A stretch of 64,000 nucleotides of DNA from an uncultured Clostridia bacterium (GCA_934149165.1 CAKPDY010000002.1:1-64000); one strand, 5' to 3'. Numbered from the stretch's first letter, positions 48,068-56,863 are shown. Notes: generated by a model not told the origin, from the sequence alone. Numbers and translations are program-made.

Positions 48068-49103
48068 TTAAATTTTTTGAAATAAAATTTTTCCACATTT
48101 AACCATTACTTTTATATTCTTTTTTGGTGTTAAGAATTTATTTCCAATATTTCTTTTACACATAGTAACAATATCATCCACATGTACCTTTTCAATTCCT
48201 TGAGTACTACCTAATACAATTTCAATAGATTTTAAAACAACTCTATTTTGTATTACTTTATTAAGATTATTAAATTTTTTTAAATCTAATGTTAGTTTAA
48301 TATCTTCACTATTTGTACCTAAATTACTATCTGTACACATATTAATATTTTCATTATTATTTTTAACAATTAATTCATTTTTCATAACATTTTCTGTATA
48401 AGTTTGTAAAAAATCACTTTCCTGTCTTGCTAAACTAGAAAGTTTATTTAATGACTGTATAATGTTAGGATTAAATAATTCCTTAATTTCTGGAATAATT
48501 ATATTTCTAATTTTGTTTCTAGTATAAATATTTTCAAAATTTGACATATCTATTTTGGGATTTAAATTATACTTTTTACAATATTCCTCAATTTCACTTC
48601 TTTCACATTCAATAATTGGTCTAATAAATTTACCATCTCGTATTGGTTCTATCCCTTTAATACCAGATGTTCCACTTCCTCTAAATATATTCATCAAAAC
48701 AGTTTCTGCATTATCATTTGCATTATGAGCTGTTGCTATTTTATTTGAATTACTTTTTTGTAGTACTTCTTCAAAAAAACAATACCTAGCATTTCTACCT
48801 GCTTGTTCTGTTCCAATCTTTTCAATAACAGATTTTTCTATTACATTAACTTTTTTTACATAACAATCTATTCCATTATTTTTACAAAAATTTTGAACAT
48901 ACCCGTGTTTCCTCATCTGCCTCTTTGCGAATCATATGATTTATATGTGCCACATATATTTCAATTTCTAGAGTTTTTCTTAATTCATTTAATATATGCA
49001 ATAAACACATAGAATCTGGTCCACCTGATACTCCAACAACAATTTTATCACCTTTTTCTATTAACATATACTTTTTTATTGTATTTAGCACTTTCTTTAT
49101 CAT
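48068..49103 (-). CDS. tilS: tRNA(Ile)-lysidine synthetase TilS, with internal +1 frameshift at CGG
   Basis: TilS attaches lysine to C34 of the tRNA-Ile CAU anticodon so that it reads AUA, an essential function. The N-terminal PP-loop is VVGVSGGPDSMCLLHIL and the domain continues with YVAHINHMIRKEADEET. The zero frame then reads CGG and stops seven codons later. Skipping the C at 48905 gives GYVQNFCKNNGIDCYVKKVN and the rest, including AHNANDNAETVLMNIFRGSGTSGI. The span of 1036 nt is 345 codons plus one base (344 residues). The AAAGGAA site supports the start at 49103. Confidence 0.9.
48903..48905 (-). other. CGG +1 recoding site in tilS
   Basis: The codon order is GAA ACA, then C (48905), then GGG TAT GTT. 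The zero frame ends at TAA seven codons on. This is the only site where the resumed codon is GGG. The residue is variable in TilS. Confidence 0.88.
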
Positions 49104-49260
49104 ATTATTTCATTTCCTTTACTGGTAAATTTTAAATTTAATTACAATTATAACATATATAACAAAAAAATACAAAAAATTTATAAAAAATACTTGAATA
49201 ATAAAATATTTAATAATATAATATCTATATATAGCAAAAGATGAAATAAGGAGAGATTAT

Positions 49261-50301
49261 ATGGAATTAATTAAAGATATTTATTTTAATACAGATAAGC
49301 TTGTTGAAAATACAAAAGTAAAGGTTTCTTACACTGGAAAATTCTACCAGGGAAACAATGAAAAAGTTTTTATCCACTATGGATATGGAGAAAATTGGAA
49401 CAATGTAAATGAAGTAGAAATGAAAAAAACAGATTTAGGATATCAGACTGAAATAAACTTATTGGGTGGTGATACTTTAAACTTCTGTTTTAAAAATCAA
49501 AATAATGAATGGGATAATAATTGTGGTAAAAACTATGTTTTCAACATCGAAAAAGCAACTGTTAATAATTTTGGAAAAACTACTGTTGGTATAAAAAAGG
49601 AAAATAATACGCTATTGGGAAAAGCATTTGGAAAAACAAATGATAATTCATCTGTAGAAAAAAATATAGGAAATATTTTTTGGAACTCTAGTAAAGTAGA
49701 AAATAAAAATGAATTTAATAATGTAAAACCACAAACATCTGGTGTTACAGAAAATACTATACCAGTTGGAATTCCAACAAGTATTGATACTTTCATAAAT
49801 AAAAATCAATGTGGTATCAATTCAAATGATAATGGAAATATTAAAACAACCTGTAAAATAGGTAGTGAAATTCAATCAAATACCAAACCAAACGAAATAC
49901 CTTTTTCTAACAAAGGAAATGTTGATGTTTTTGGAAATTCTGTTGTAAATAATATACACACAAATTCTAACATAAATAACATTAACGAATTTAATAAAAA
50001 TGGTACAAATAACATTGGTATTAATGCAAAAATTTCAACACCAAATGGTGTTTCTGGAATTAATGCTACCACAGTACAAAATCCTGGTAATAATGTAAAT
50101 ACAAACACTGCAACTAAATTCATACCAGTTAACAACACACAACAACAAAGTACAGCACTAGCAGTAGTAAATACAGGTTTTCAAAAAACTATTATATGGA
50201 CTAAAAAAATTAAAACAAGTGTATGCAAATTTTTCTCATATGTTCCAAAATTAATTTCTGGAAATTATAAAAGAAAAGTAGAAAATAAACAACAAAAATA
50301 A
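49261..50301 (+). CDS. CBM25-like carbohydrate-binding protein with Asn-rich tail
   Basis: A 346-residue protein without a signal peptide. Residues about 1-95 resemble the starch-binding CBM25 fold (VKVSYTGKFYQGNNEKVFIHYGYGENW and GDTLNFCFKNQNNEWDNN). The rest is a low-complexity Asn/Gly/Thr-rich linker, ending in a basic helix (about residues 307-346) with a hydrophobic patch. It may bind storage glucan inside the cell, but this is inference. The start has AAGGAGAG. A strong terminator follows. Confidence 0.65.
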   Translation: MELIKDIYFNTDKLVENTKVKVSYTGKFYQGNNEKVFIHYGYGENWNNVNEVEMKKTDLGYQTEINLLGGDTLNFCFKNQNNEWDNNCGKNYVFNIEKATVNNFGKTTVGIKKENNTLLGKAFGKTNDNSSVEKNIGNIFWNSSKVENKNEFNNVKPQTSGVTENTIPVGIPTSIDTFINKNQCGINSNDNGNIKTTCKIGSEIQSNTKPNEIPFSNKGNVDVFGNSVVNNIHTNSNINNINEFNKNGTNNIGINAKISTPNGVSGINATTVQNPGNNVNTNTATKFIPVNNTQQQSTALAVVNTGFQKTIIWTKKIKTSVCKFFSYVPKLISGNYKRKVENKQQK

Positions 50302-50304
50302 AAT

Positions 50305-50355
50305 AAAAAACATTTCTTAACTGTGTTTAAAACACAATTTTAAGAAATGTTTTTT
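50305..50355. terminator. Bidirectional terminator after the CBM25-like gene
   Basis: AAAAAACATTTCTTAA (50305-50320) pairs with TTAAGAAATGTTTTTT (50340-50355); an inner hairpin sits in the loop. It serves the convergent FabG-like gene as well. Confidence 0.85.
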
Positions 50356-50360
50356 ACTTT

Positions 50361-51095
50361 TTATATAACCCAACCACCATTAATAGAAATAATTTGACCT
50401 GTAGTATAATCATCTTCAATAAGCCATTTTACACAATTAGTTATACTACGTGGTGTTCCTATTTTTTCTAATGGAATTTCACTTTTTATATTATTTATAT
50501 CTTTTTCAGATAAACTTGCATTCATACTGGTATCAATAATTCCTGGTGCAATACTATTTACTCTAATATTAGAAGGTCCCAATTCTTTTGCAAGAGATTT
50601 AGTCATGCCATCTAACCCAGCCTTTGCAACTGAATAATGCACCTCACATGAAGCTCCAACAATTCCCCATATAGATGAAATATTTATTATACAACCACTT
50701 TTACACCCAATCATATATTTCACTGTTTCTTGCGTTGTATAAAAAGCAGATGTTAAGTTTGTTTGTATCATATTATTCCAATCATTATCTGTCAAATCTG
50801 TAAATAATTTCACTTGTGAAATTCCAGCATTATTAATTAGAACATCTATCTTACCAAACTTTTGTATTATAAAATTTATTAATGTTTTAACTTCACATCT
50901 TTTAGTAATATCTGCTTTAAAAATTTCAATAATTATATTATCTTTCTTTAATTCCTCTTTTATCTCATTTGCTTTTTTTTCTGATTTATTATAATTTAAT
51001 ATTACATTGTAACCACTTCTTGCTAACTCAATTACAATATTTGAGCCAATTCCACCAGCTCCACCTGTTACTAATATTACCTTATTTTTTTTCAT
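50361..51095 (-). CDS. SDR-family oxidoreductase, 3-oxoacyl-ACP reductase (FabG)-like
   Basis: A 244-residue short-chain dehydrogenase. It has the NADP-binding TGGAGGIGSNIVIEL, the NNAG motif (LINNAGIS), catalytic Ser in INISSIWG, and the YxxxK pair in HYSVAKAG. The C-terminal NSIAPGIIDT fits FabG-like reductases. It lies away from other lipid genes, so the substrate is uncertain. The gene is convergent with the CBM25-like gene and downstream of the tRNA cluster. Confidence 0.82.
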   Translation of the reverse strand: MKKNKVILVTGGAGGIGSNIVIELARSGYNVILNYNKSEKKANEIKEELKKDNIIIEIFKADITKRCEVKTLINFIIQKFGKIDVLINNAGISQVKLFTDLTDNDWNNMIQTNLTSAFYTTQETVKYMIGCKSGCIINISSIWGIVGASCEVHYSVAKAGLDGMTKSLAKELGPSNIRVNSIAPGIIDTSMNASLSEKDINNIKSEIPLEKIGTPRSITNCVKWLIEDDYTTGQIISINGGWVI

Positions 51096-51180
51096 AATTA
51101 CCTCTCTTACAAAATTAAATATAGTAGACTTACTTTTTTTATTTTGTTATTTATTATTAATAAATTTTTTATATAAAAAA

Positions 51181-51216
51181 AGCCAATGATTAAGAATTTT
51201 TCAAAATCATTGACCT
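51181..51216. terminator. Terminator after the tRNA cluster
   Basis: On the minus strand, AGGTCAATGATT and AATCATTGGCT pair with one wobble, followed by TTTTTTT. It ends the Lys-Glu-Thr tRNA transcript. Confidence 0.85.
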
Positions 51217-51221
51217 TTATA

Positions 51222-51298
51222 TGGAGCCACTTCTCAGATTCGAACTGAGGACCCCCGCATTACAAGTGCGGTGCTCTGGCCAACTGAGCTAAAGTGGC
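51222..51298 (-). tRNA. tRNA-Thr(UGU)
   Basis: The acceptor stem GCCACTT pairs with AAGTGGC. The anticodon loop is CTTGTAA with anticodon TGT, closed by CCGCA/TGCGG. The T loop is TTCGAAT. The 3' CCA is encoded. Confidence 0.95.
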
Positions 51299-51302
51299 AT
51301 TC

Positions 51303-51377
51303 TGGTGACCCGTACGGGAATCGAACCCATGTCTCCGCCGTGAAAGGGCGATGTCTTAACCGCTTGACCAACGGGCC
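51303..51377 (-). tRNA. tRNA-Glu(UUC)
   Basis: The acceptor stem GGCCCGT pairs with ACGGGTC (one wobble). The anticodon loop contains TTC. The D loop has GGTCAAGCGGTTA. The 3' CCA is encoded. It lies 4 nt from tRNA-Thr, so the two are processed from one transcript. Confidence 0.95.
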
Positions 51378-51428
51378 AGAATTTAATAATATATTCTAGG
51401 ATTTAAGTTTATGCTTAAATCCTAGTTT

Positions 51429-51504
51429 TGGTGAGCCATCGCGGATTCGAACCGCGGACAACTTGATTAAAAGTCAAGTGCTCTACCACCTGAGCTAATG
51501 ACCC
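51429..51504 (-). tRNA. tRNA-Lys(UUU)
   Basis: The acceptor stem GGGTCAT pairs with ATGGCTC (two wobbles). The anticodon loop CTTTTAA carries anticodon TTT. The 3' CCA is encoded. It is the first tRNA of the cluster after the promoter. Confidence 0.95.
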
Positions 51505-51554
51505 AAATTTTAGTGTCTTGCACTATTTGGTGCGTATTGGTTAACGCAGTTATT

Positions 51555-51583
51555 ATTTTAATCTATTTGTTGTAATTTGTCAA
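51555..51583 (-). promoter_or_regulatory. Promoter of the tRNA cluster
   Basis: On the minus strand TTGACA (51583-51578), a 17-nt spacer and TAAAAT (51560-51555): a near-perfect SigA promoter about 45 nt before tRNA-Lys. Confidence 0.8.
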
Positions 51584-51726
51584 TACTTTTTTGAAATTTT
51601 TGTAAATTTTTTGTAATTTTTTTATAAACGTTAATTTTTCAGAAAATAAAGAGCCTTATGAAGAAGAAATTGGAATAAATATTCCAATTTTCCTTTTCAT
51701 AACAAAACATAATACTTCAAAAGTTA

Positions 51727-53056
51727 CTACATGTGTTGCTCCAAATTAGCAAATTTAGTAAAACTACCAAGCCATGCAAGCTCAACAGTTCCTGTTGAAC
51801 CAGCTCTGTGTTTTGCAAGAATTACTTCTGCAACATTTTTCTTTTCACTGTCTTGATTATAATAATCATCTCTATACAAAAACATAACAATATCTGCATC
51901 TTGCTCTATAGAACCAGATTCACGAAGGTCTGAAAGCATTGGTCTATGGTCTGGTCTTTGTTCTGGAGCACGTGATAATTGTGAAAGTGCAATAACTGGA
52001 ACATTAATTTCTTTTGCCAAAATTTTAAGTGAACGACTAATTTCTGCAATTTCCTGTTCACGGCTTCCGTCCTCTTTTATTACTTCCTTGTACAAGTTGC
52101 AAATAGTCTATTATAACTAACCCTATGTTTTTTTCAATTTTCATTTTTCTGCACTTTGCACGAATTTCCATTATAGAAATACCTGGTGTATCATCTATAA
52201 AAATTTGTGCTTCAGATAAAATTCCAGAAGCTTGTGCTAATTTTACCCAATCATCATCTTCAATCTTACCTGTTCTAACTTTATTGCTATCAACCAAAGC
52301 CTCACTACATAAAATTCTGTTAGCCATTTGTTCCTTAGACATCTCTAAACTAAATATTGCAACAGGTGTTTTTGCTCTAATAGCTGCATTTGTTGCAATA
52401 TTTAATGCAAATGCAGATTTTCCCATTGCTGGACGAGCTGCAACTAATATTAAATCTGAACCATGAAGTCCTGCTGTTTTATAATCTAAATCTATAAATC
52501 CAGTTGGAATTCCTGTTATATGTTGTTTTCTATTATATAACTCTTCCAATTGAATAAACGTATCTACTAAAATATCTTTCATAGAACTATAACCCTTTTT
52601 ATTTCTATTTTGCATAACATTAAAAATCTTTTTTTCCGCATTATCCATAAGTTCTTCAACTTCTTGTGTTTCGTCATATCCTAAAGTTATAAGTTCATTT
52701 GCTGTTTTTATTAAAGTTCTTAATGTAGATTTTTCTTCAACAATTTTTATATATTTGTCAACATTTGCAGTAGTTGGAACCTTTTCTGGTAATTCTGCCA
52801 AATACTCAAAACCTCCAACTGCTTCAAATTTCCCCATTGAGGACAATTCAGACTTTAATGTAATAATATCTATTGGCTCTCCTTTATTATATAAATTTAA
52901 TATAGCACCATATATTATTTTGTTATCTTCTCTATAAAAGTCATATTCTGAAAGTACCTCTATTGCTGATATTACAGCTTCTTTATCTGTTAGCATACTA
53001 CCTATTACTGCCTGTTCAGCCTCTAAATCGTGTGGAGGCACTTTATTAAAATCCAT
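51727..53056 (-). CDS. dnaB: Replicative DNA helicase DnaB, with internal +1 frameshift at CGG
   Basis: This hexameric helicase drives the replication fork. The N-terminal domain is [14 protein letters not shown]. The RecA-like domain has Walker A in [15 protein letters not shown], Walker B in [11 protein letters not shown], and the C-terminal [35 protein letters not shown]. The zero frame ends three codons after a CGG at 52067. Skipping the C at 52069 gives [20 protein letters not shown], the expected continuation. The 53086-to-51727 span minus one base is exactly 453 codons. The ATG at 53056 is preferred because AAGGGAAG precedes it (442 residues). rplI lies just upstream, the usual Firmicute order. 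Confidence 0.94.
52067..52069 (-). other. CGG +1 recoding site in dnaB
   Basis: The codon order is AGA GGA, then C (52069), then GGA AGC CGT. The zero frame stops three codons on at TGA. Note that CGT is used as a normal Arg codon two codons later. Confidence 0.92.
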
Positions 53057-53091
53057 ATATACTACTTCCCTTCTTTTTATCCTCAATAATG

Positions 53092-53538
53092 CTATTTGTT
53101 TATAACATTTATTTTAACGATTCCAGAAACTCCTTCAAATAATTTAATTGTAATATTAAAGTCACCTAAATTTTTAATATTTTCATTTAAAACTATTTTC
53201 TTTTTATCAACATCAATATTAAATTGACTTTTTAATTCTTCTGAAATTTCTTTTGCAGTAACTCCTCCGAAAATTTTTCCATTATCACCTGCTTTAACCT
53301 TTATTATTAAAGTTAAATTCTTCAATTTATTTGCTATTTCTATTGCTTTTTCTTTTTCAACATTTTTTTTGTGTTGAGCAGAATCTTGCTTATTTTTTAA
53401 TTTACTCATGTTTTCTGCATTTGCTTCAATAGCAAGCTTTTTTGGAAATAGATAATTACGTGCATATCCATCACTTGCATTTATAACTTCATCTTTTTTT
53501 CCAACACCTTTTATATTATCTAATAAAATTACTTTCAT
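53092..53538 (-). CDS. rplI: 50S ribosomal protein L9
   Basis: L9 binds 23S rRNA domain V and helps reading-frame maintenance. The N-terminal domain MKVILLDNIKGVGKKDEVINASDGYARNYLFPKKLAIEA is diagnostic, followed by the long connecting helix and a C-terminal domain with GKIFGGVTAKEISEELK. The 148 residues match. AAAAAAGGGTGA precedes the ATG. It is transcribed with dnaB from a good promoter. L9 mutants change frameshifting in other bacteria, which may be relevant to the CGG recoding in this genome; that link is inference. Confidence 0.96.
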   Translation of the reverse strand: MKVILLDNIKGVGKKDEVINASDGYARNYLFPKKLAIEANAENMSKLKNKQDSAQHKKNVEKEKAIEIANKLKNLTLIIKVKAGDNGKIFGGVTAKEISEELKSQFNIDVDKKKIVLNENIKNLGDFNITIKLFEGVSGIVKINVINK

Positions 53539-53573
53539 AAAATCACCCTTTTTTGTAAATATTTTTCTGTTTT

Positions 53574-53602
53574 ATTTTATAACAATTTTGAATTTTTTTC
53601 AA
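53574..53602 (-). promoter_or_regulatory. Promoter of rplI-dnaB
   Basis: On the minus strand TTGAAA (53602-53597), a 17-nt spacer and TAAAAT (53579-53574). It lies just past the structured RNA candidate. Confidence 0.6.
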
Positions 53603-53611
53603 TACAAATCT

Positions 53612-53782
53612 TGCAGGAAAATGGGAAAAAGGGCAGATTTGGTTTACTTTACGAATAAAAGTGAACGCTTTAGTTTCCCTGTTCATAGATATAATTTAAT
53701 TTTCTATGAATTAGGAAAACTAAAGCGTCCACTTTTTCCCCCTCTGGCAAGCTATAGCTGTTCCCCCATTTTTATTCCTACA
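53612..53782 (-). ncRNA. Candidate rod-like structured RNA (6S-like shape)
   Basis: About 170 nt of unusually GC-rich sequence folds into one rod on the minus strand. The closing stem pairs TGTAGGAA with TTCCTGCA, AAATGGG with CCCATTT, and CAG with CTG. A large two-sided internal loop of about 20-25 nt follows. The upper stem pairs GTGGACGCTTTAG with its mate, and the tip pairs TTCATAGA with TCTATGAA. Three base differences between arms are G-U pairs on the minus strand but A-C mismatches on the plus strand, which shows the transcribed strand. The shape recalls 6S RNA. I cannot match a sequence consensus. It is not translated: a short plus-strand reading here has no ribosome-binding site. Confidence 0.5.
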
Positions 53783-53824
53783 GCAAAACAAAAGCTTACC
53801 CTTTTTTCTCACTCTTTTTTTTAT

Positions 53825-54142
53825 TTAACTTAATTTACTTTTAAATATATTTCTTGTTAAATCACTTATCACTGGTATTTCAAAATCTTCCTCTTTGTAT
53901 GCTTTAACCATTCCTATGATAGTTAATACAAATATTAATAAGCTTACTATTCCTGATACATATTTTATTACTGGAATTCTTGACAATACAATTGCTGATG
54001 CAAATGATATAACTGATAATACAATAGATTGGCATGCATGGAATTTTGTTCTGTCATCATTATCTTTAAATCCTAATAAAACTACTAATCCACCTATCCA
54101 ACCAAATAAATATGCTATAAGTCCCCTTGCGTTTTGTTTCAT
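53825..54142 (-). CDS. DUF4870-like small membrane protein
   Basis: A 105-residue protein with about three membrane helices. The N-terminus KQNARGLIAYLFGWIGGLVVLL and the FHACQSIVLSVISF motif are typical of the DUF4870/Tic20-like group. The function is unknown. The ATG at 54142 has GGGGGTGA upstream; a longer reading is not supported. It follows the DUF2752 and TM2 genes on the same strand, forming a run of small membrane proteins. Confidence 0.75.
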   Translation of the reverse strand: MKQNARGLIAYLFGWIGGLVVLLGFKDNDDRTKFHACQSIVLSVISFASAIVLSRIPVIKYVSGIVSLLIFVLTIIGMVKAYKEEDFEIPVISDLTRNIFKSKLS

Positions 54143-54198
54143 TTTTTCACCCCCTTCTGAACAAAAAATTAAATTCATTATAAATTTTACTATTAATA

Positions 54199-54522
54199 TT
54201 ACATTTTGTCAAATTTTGTATTCTTCTTACTTTTAAAAATATACTTATACCAACTATTAAGATATATAACTAAAGTAAGAGGAAAAACAATTATAACCTT
54301 CCAATTATAATTAAATGCCTGTTTAAATTCAAAGTGTAAAACTGATAAAAATGCCCTTGTCATTCCACAATTATAGCATTCTTTTCCAGTTATATTCTTA
54401 TATATGCATACGCTATGTTTGGATTCTATTGGTAAATTATACAATAATAATAATAATAGAATATTTATACATAAGCATATAAATATTCTACATAATATTT
54501 TTTTATTATTTATCGTTAACAA
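54199..54522 (-). CDS. DUF2752 small membrane protein
   Basis: A 107-residue protein with two or three membrane helices and the DUF2752 signature around a Cys pair ([16 protein letters not shown]). The function is unknown. It starts at TTG with GAAGGAAA upstream, and overlaps the TM2 gene by 17 nt, so the two are translated together. Confidence 0.82.
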   Translation of the reverse strand: MLTINNKKILCRIFICLCINILLLLLLYNLPIESKHSVCIYKNITGKECYNCGMTRAFLSVLHFEFKQAFNYNWKVIIVFPLTLVIYLNSWYKYIFKSKKNTKFDKM

Positions 54523-54727
54523 TAATATTTCCTTCTGAATCTGTAAATTTACCAGTTAAAATAGTTATTAAGTCTATTAATGTCCAAACTCCGCATCCAC
54601 CAGCTGTTAAAAATTGAATTACTCCTGTACCTATTTTACCAACATAAAAACGATGTACACCTATTCCACCTGTAAATAAACATAACAATAATGTTATTAA
54701 CCAATCTTTTTCACTTTTATTCTCCAT
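54506..54727 (-). CDS. TM2-domain protein
   Basis: A 73-residue membrane protein with the two-helix TM2 domain ([41 protein letters not shown]). The function is unknown in bacteria. AAGGGGGG precedes the ATG. It shares an operon with the overlapping DUF2752 gene. Confidence 0.88.
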   Translation of the reverse strand: MENKSEKDWLITLLLCLFTGGIGVHRFYVGKIGTGVIQFLTAGGCGVWTLIDLITILTGKFTDSEGNIIVNDK

Positions 54728-54852
54728 TTTTTTCCCCCCTTTTTTCTTCTTTACAATTTAATGATACTATTATTCATATTTATTGTCAACTAATTTGTAA
54801 ATTATTTTTACATTTTTCGACATACTTTTTATTGTTGCACATCTTTTATAAT

Positions 54853-56863
54853 CTATATATTTTCCTGAAAATATTCTTTTATTTTTTCTATTAATTCTTT
54901 TTTTACATCATAAACACTCATTCCATCTATTTGAGCTCCTGCAAGTGTTATATGACCTCCTCCTCCGCAACTTTTCAAGAATAACCTGAACATTTATATC
55001 TCCAAGTGAACGTCCACTTATGCAAATTTTTTCACCATAATTTCCTATAACAAATGATGCTGTAATATCACTTATTGTTAATAATTCATCTGCTGCTTTT
55101 GCACAAATTATATTAGCATCTTTATCTATTTTGTCATATATTGATATTGCAATTGATTCACCCACAATTTCAGATTTAGAAACTATTTCAGAAATTGTAT
55201 TATATGTAGACAAATCACTTTGGAACCATTTTTTTACTTTTATAATATCTACGCCACATCTACGCAAATATGCTGCTGCTTCAAATGTTCTAACTCCTGT
55301 TTTAAATGTAAAATTCTTTGTATCCATCATAATTCCTGCATATAGTCCTTCTGCTTCTACATTAGATAATTTTATATTTTTATCTGAATATACAATCAAT
55401 TCTGTTACAAGTTCTGCTGCTGATGATGCATATACTTCTTGGAATGTTAAAACAGCATTATCTATATAATCTGTACTCATTCTATGATGATCTACTATTA
55501 CTATTTTTCCTGCTAAATCCACCAATTCTGGTACATCTGAATAGCTTCTTTTATGTGTATCAACTATAACCAGTAACGAATTTGAGTTTGTAATTTCTAT
55601 TGCATCTTCTTTGCCTATAATCACAGAAGCATATTCTTCATCTCTTTTAGCATACTCAATAAAATTTTCTAGTCCAATTCCTGCATTGCTATTTACTATA
55701 TATGCAGGTTTTTCTAATGTTTTTGCAAATCTATAAATACCTAAGCTTGAGCCTAATGAATCTATATCACTATTTGTATGTCCCATTATAATTACATTTT
55801 CAGATTCTAATATTAATTCTTCTAATGCATTTGCAACACTTCTTGCTTTTACTTTTGTACGCTTTTCTAATTCTTGAGTTCTACCACCAAAAAAGTTATA
55901 TTTGCCATTTTTTCTAATTATAGCTTGATCTCCACCACGCCCTAGTGCTAATTCTATTGTATTTTTTGCTATTTTATATTTTTCATAATTAGACTCTCCA
56001 TCACATGACACAGCTATACTTAATGTTGATTGAATTTTTGAAGATACATTTATTTCTTTTATTGAATCTAATATATTAAATCTATTATTTTCAATTGTTT
56101 CCAAATTTTTTTGTTCACATATCCATACAAACATATCCCTTTCAGCTTTAATAACCAACCCCTCAAATTCATTTGCCCAATCATACAATTTCTTTTCTAT
56201 TTTTGAAAAAATTTGAATTTGTTCTTCTCCTGATGTACGTTGAATTATTTCTTCATAATTATCTATCATTGTTATTCCTATACATATTTGTGAATTATTA
56301 AAATCGCTTTTTAAATTAACAATTTCTGTTTCATCTATGAAATATAATGTTGCCATGTATTCTTTCTTTTTATCACTTGATTTTGATTTTACATATTCAC
56401 ATAATATTTTATAACTTTTGTTTCCTATGGTTGCCTTTTTTATAATTTGATTGTTTTTTAATTTTGTATTATTTTCTATTTCTAATTTTATTTCTTTAAT
56501 AATTTCTTTTAAAATAGATTTTATATCTACATCACAAAATTCCCTTACAAATTTATTGCTTTTCCATATTATGCTTCCATCTGTTTGAACCATTACTAAT
56601 GGAAATGGTGAATTTATTAGTGTTCTTTTAGATATTTTATCTATATTAAAGGTTAAATCTTGTATATGTTCTGAAACTTCTTCAATTCTTTTTTGATTAG
56701 TCCAATATGTATACATAATAATTAAGGCATATATTATAACCGATGGTATTATTAATATTGGTTTTAAAATACATATTATTGTTATTAATACTGCTATAAT
56801 TACTAAATATATCTTTGTTTTTGATACCAATTTATTAAAGAAATTGTTACTATTATTTGGCAT
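54853..56863 (-). CDS. gdpP: Cyclic-di-AMP phosphodiesterase GdpP, with internal +1 frameshift at CGG
   Basis: GdpP hydrolyses c-di-AMP. Two membrane helices (about residues 17-50) are followed by a PAS-like domain and a degenerate GGDEF domain (RGGDQAIIR). The DHH domain has MGHTNSDIDSLGSSLGI, VDTHKR and VDHHRMS. The DHHA1 part is cut in the zero frame at a CGG directly before the GGGGH motif. Skipping the C at 54967 restores LGGGGHITLAGAQIDGMSVYDV and an end at 54853. The 2011-nt span gives 669 residues, near the usual size. gdpP normally lies beside rplI-dnaB, as here. Confidence 0.94.
54965..54967 (-). other. CGG +1 recoding site in gdpP
   Basis: The codon order is AAG TTG, then C (54967), then GGA GGA GGA GGT CAT. 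The zero frame reads a run of Arg codons and ends 19 codons on. The shifted frame supplies the first Gly of the invariant GGGGH motif (residue 633 of 669). Confidence 0.93.

Noticed and set aside
51225..51504. A tRNA for CGG within the tRNA cluster
   Set aside because: The three tRNAs carry anticodons TGT, TTC and TTT. None reads CGG or has an enlarged anticodon loop.
53588..53833. An 81-codon plus-strand reading in the rplI-DUF4870 gap
   Set aside because: It has no ribosome-binding site or domain and lies over the structured RNA candidate; the strand-specific G-U pairs favour a minus-strand RNA.
8018..54967. Sequencing or assembly errors as cause of the eight breaks
   Set aside because: All eight need the same correction, removal of one C before GGN at a CGG codon. 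Errors would fall mainly in the many A and T runs and at different codons.
8018..54967. Reassignment of CGG to another amino acid
   Set aside because: Reading CGG as any amino acid in frame leaves a stop within 1-19 codons at all eight sites. Only a shift of one base restores the proteins.
8018..54967. Stop-codon readthrough or inteins/introns
   Set aside because: The sequence after the stops in the zero frame is not homologous. No inserted sequence longer than one base is present at the sites.
8018..54967. Gene decay (pseudogenes)
   Set aside because: dnaB, ftsW and tilS are normally essential, are otherwise intact from end to end, and stand in intact operons.
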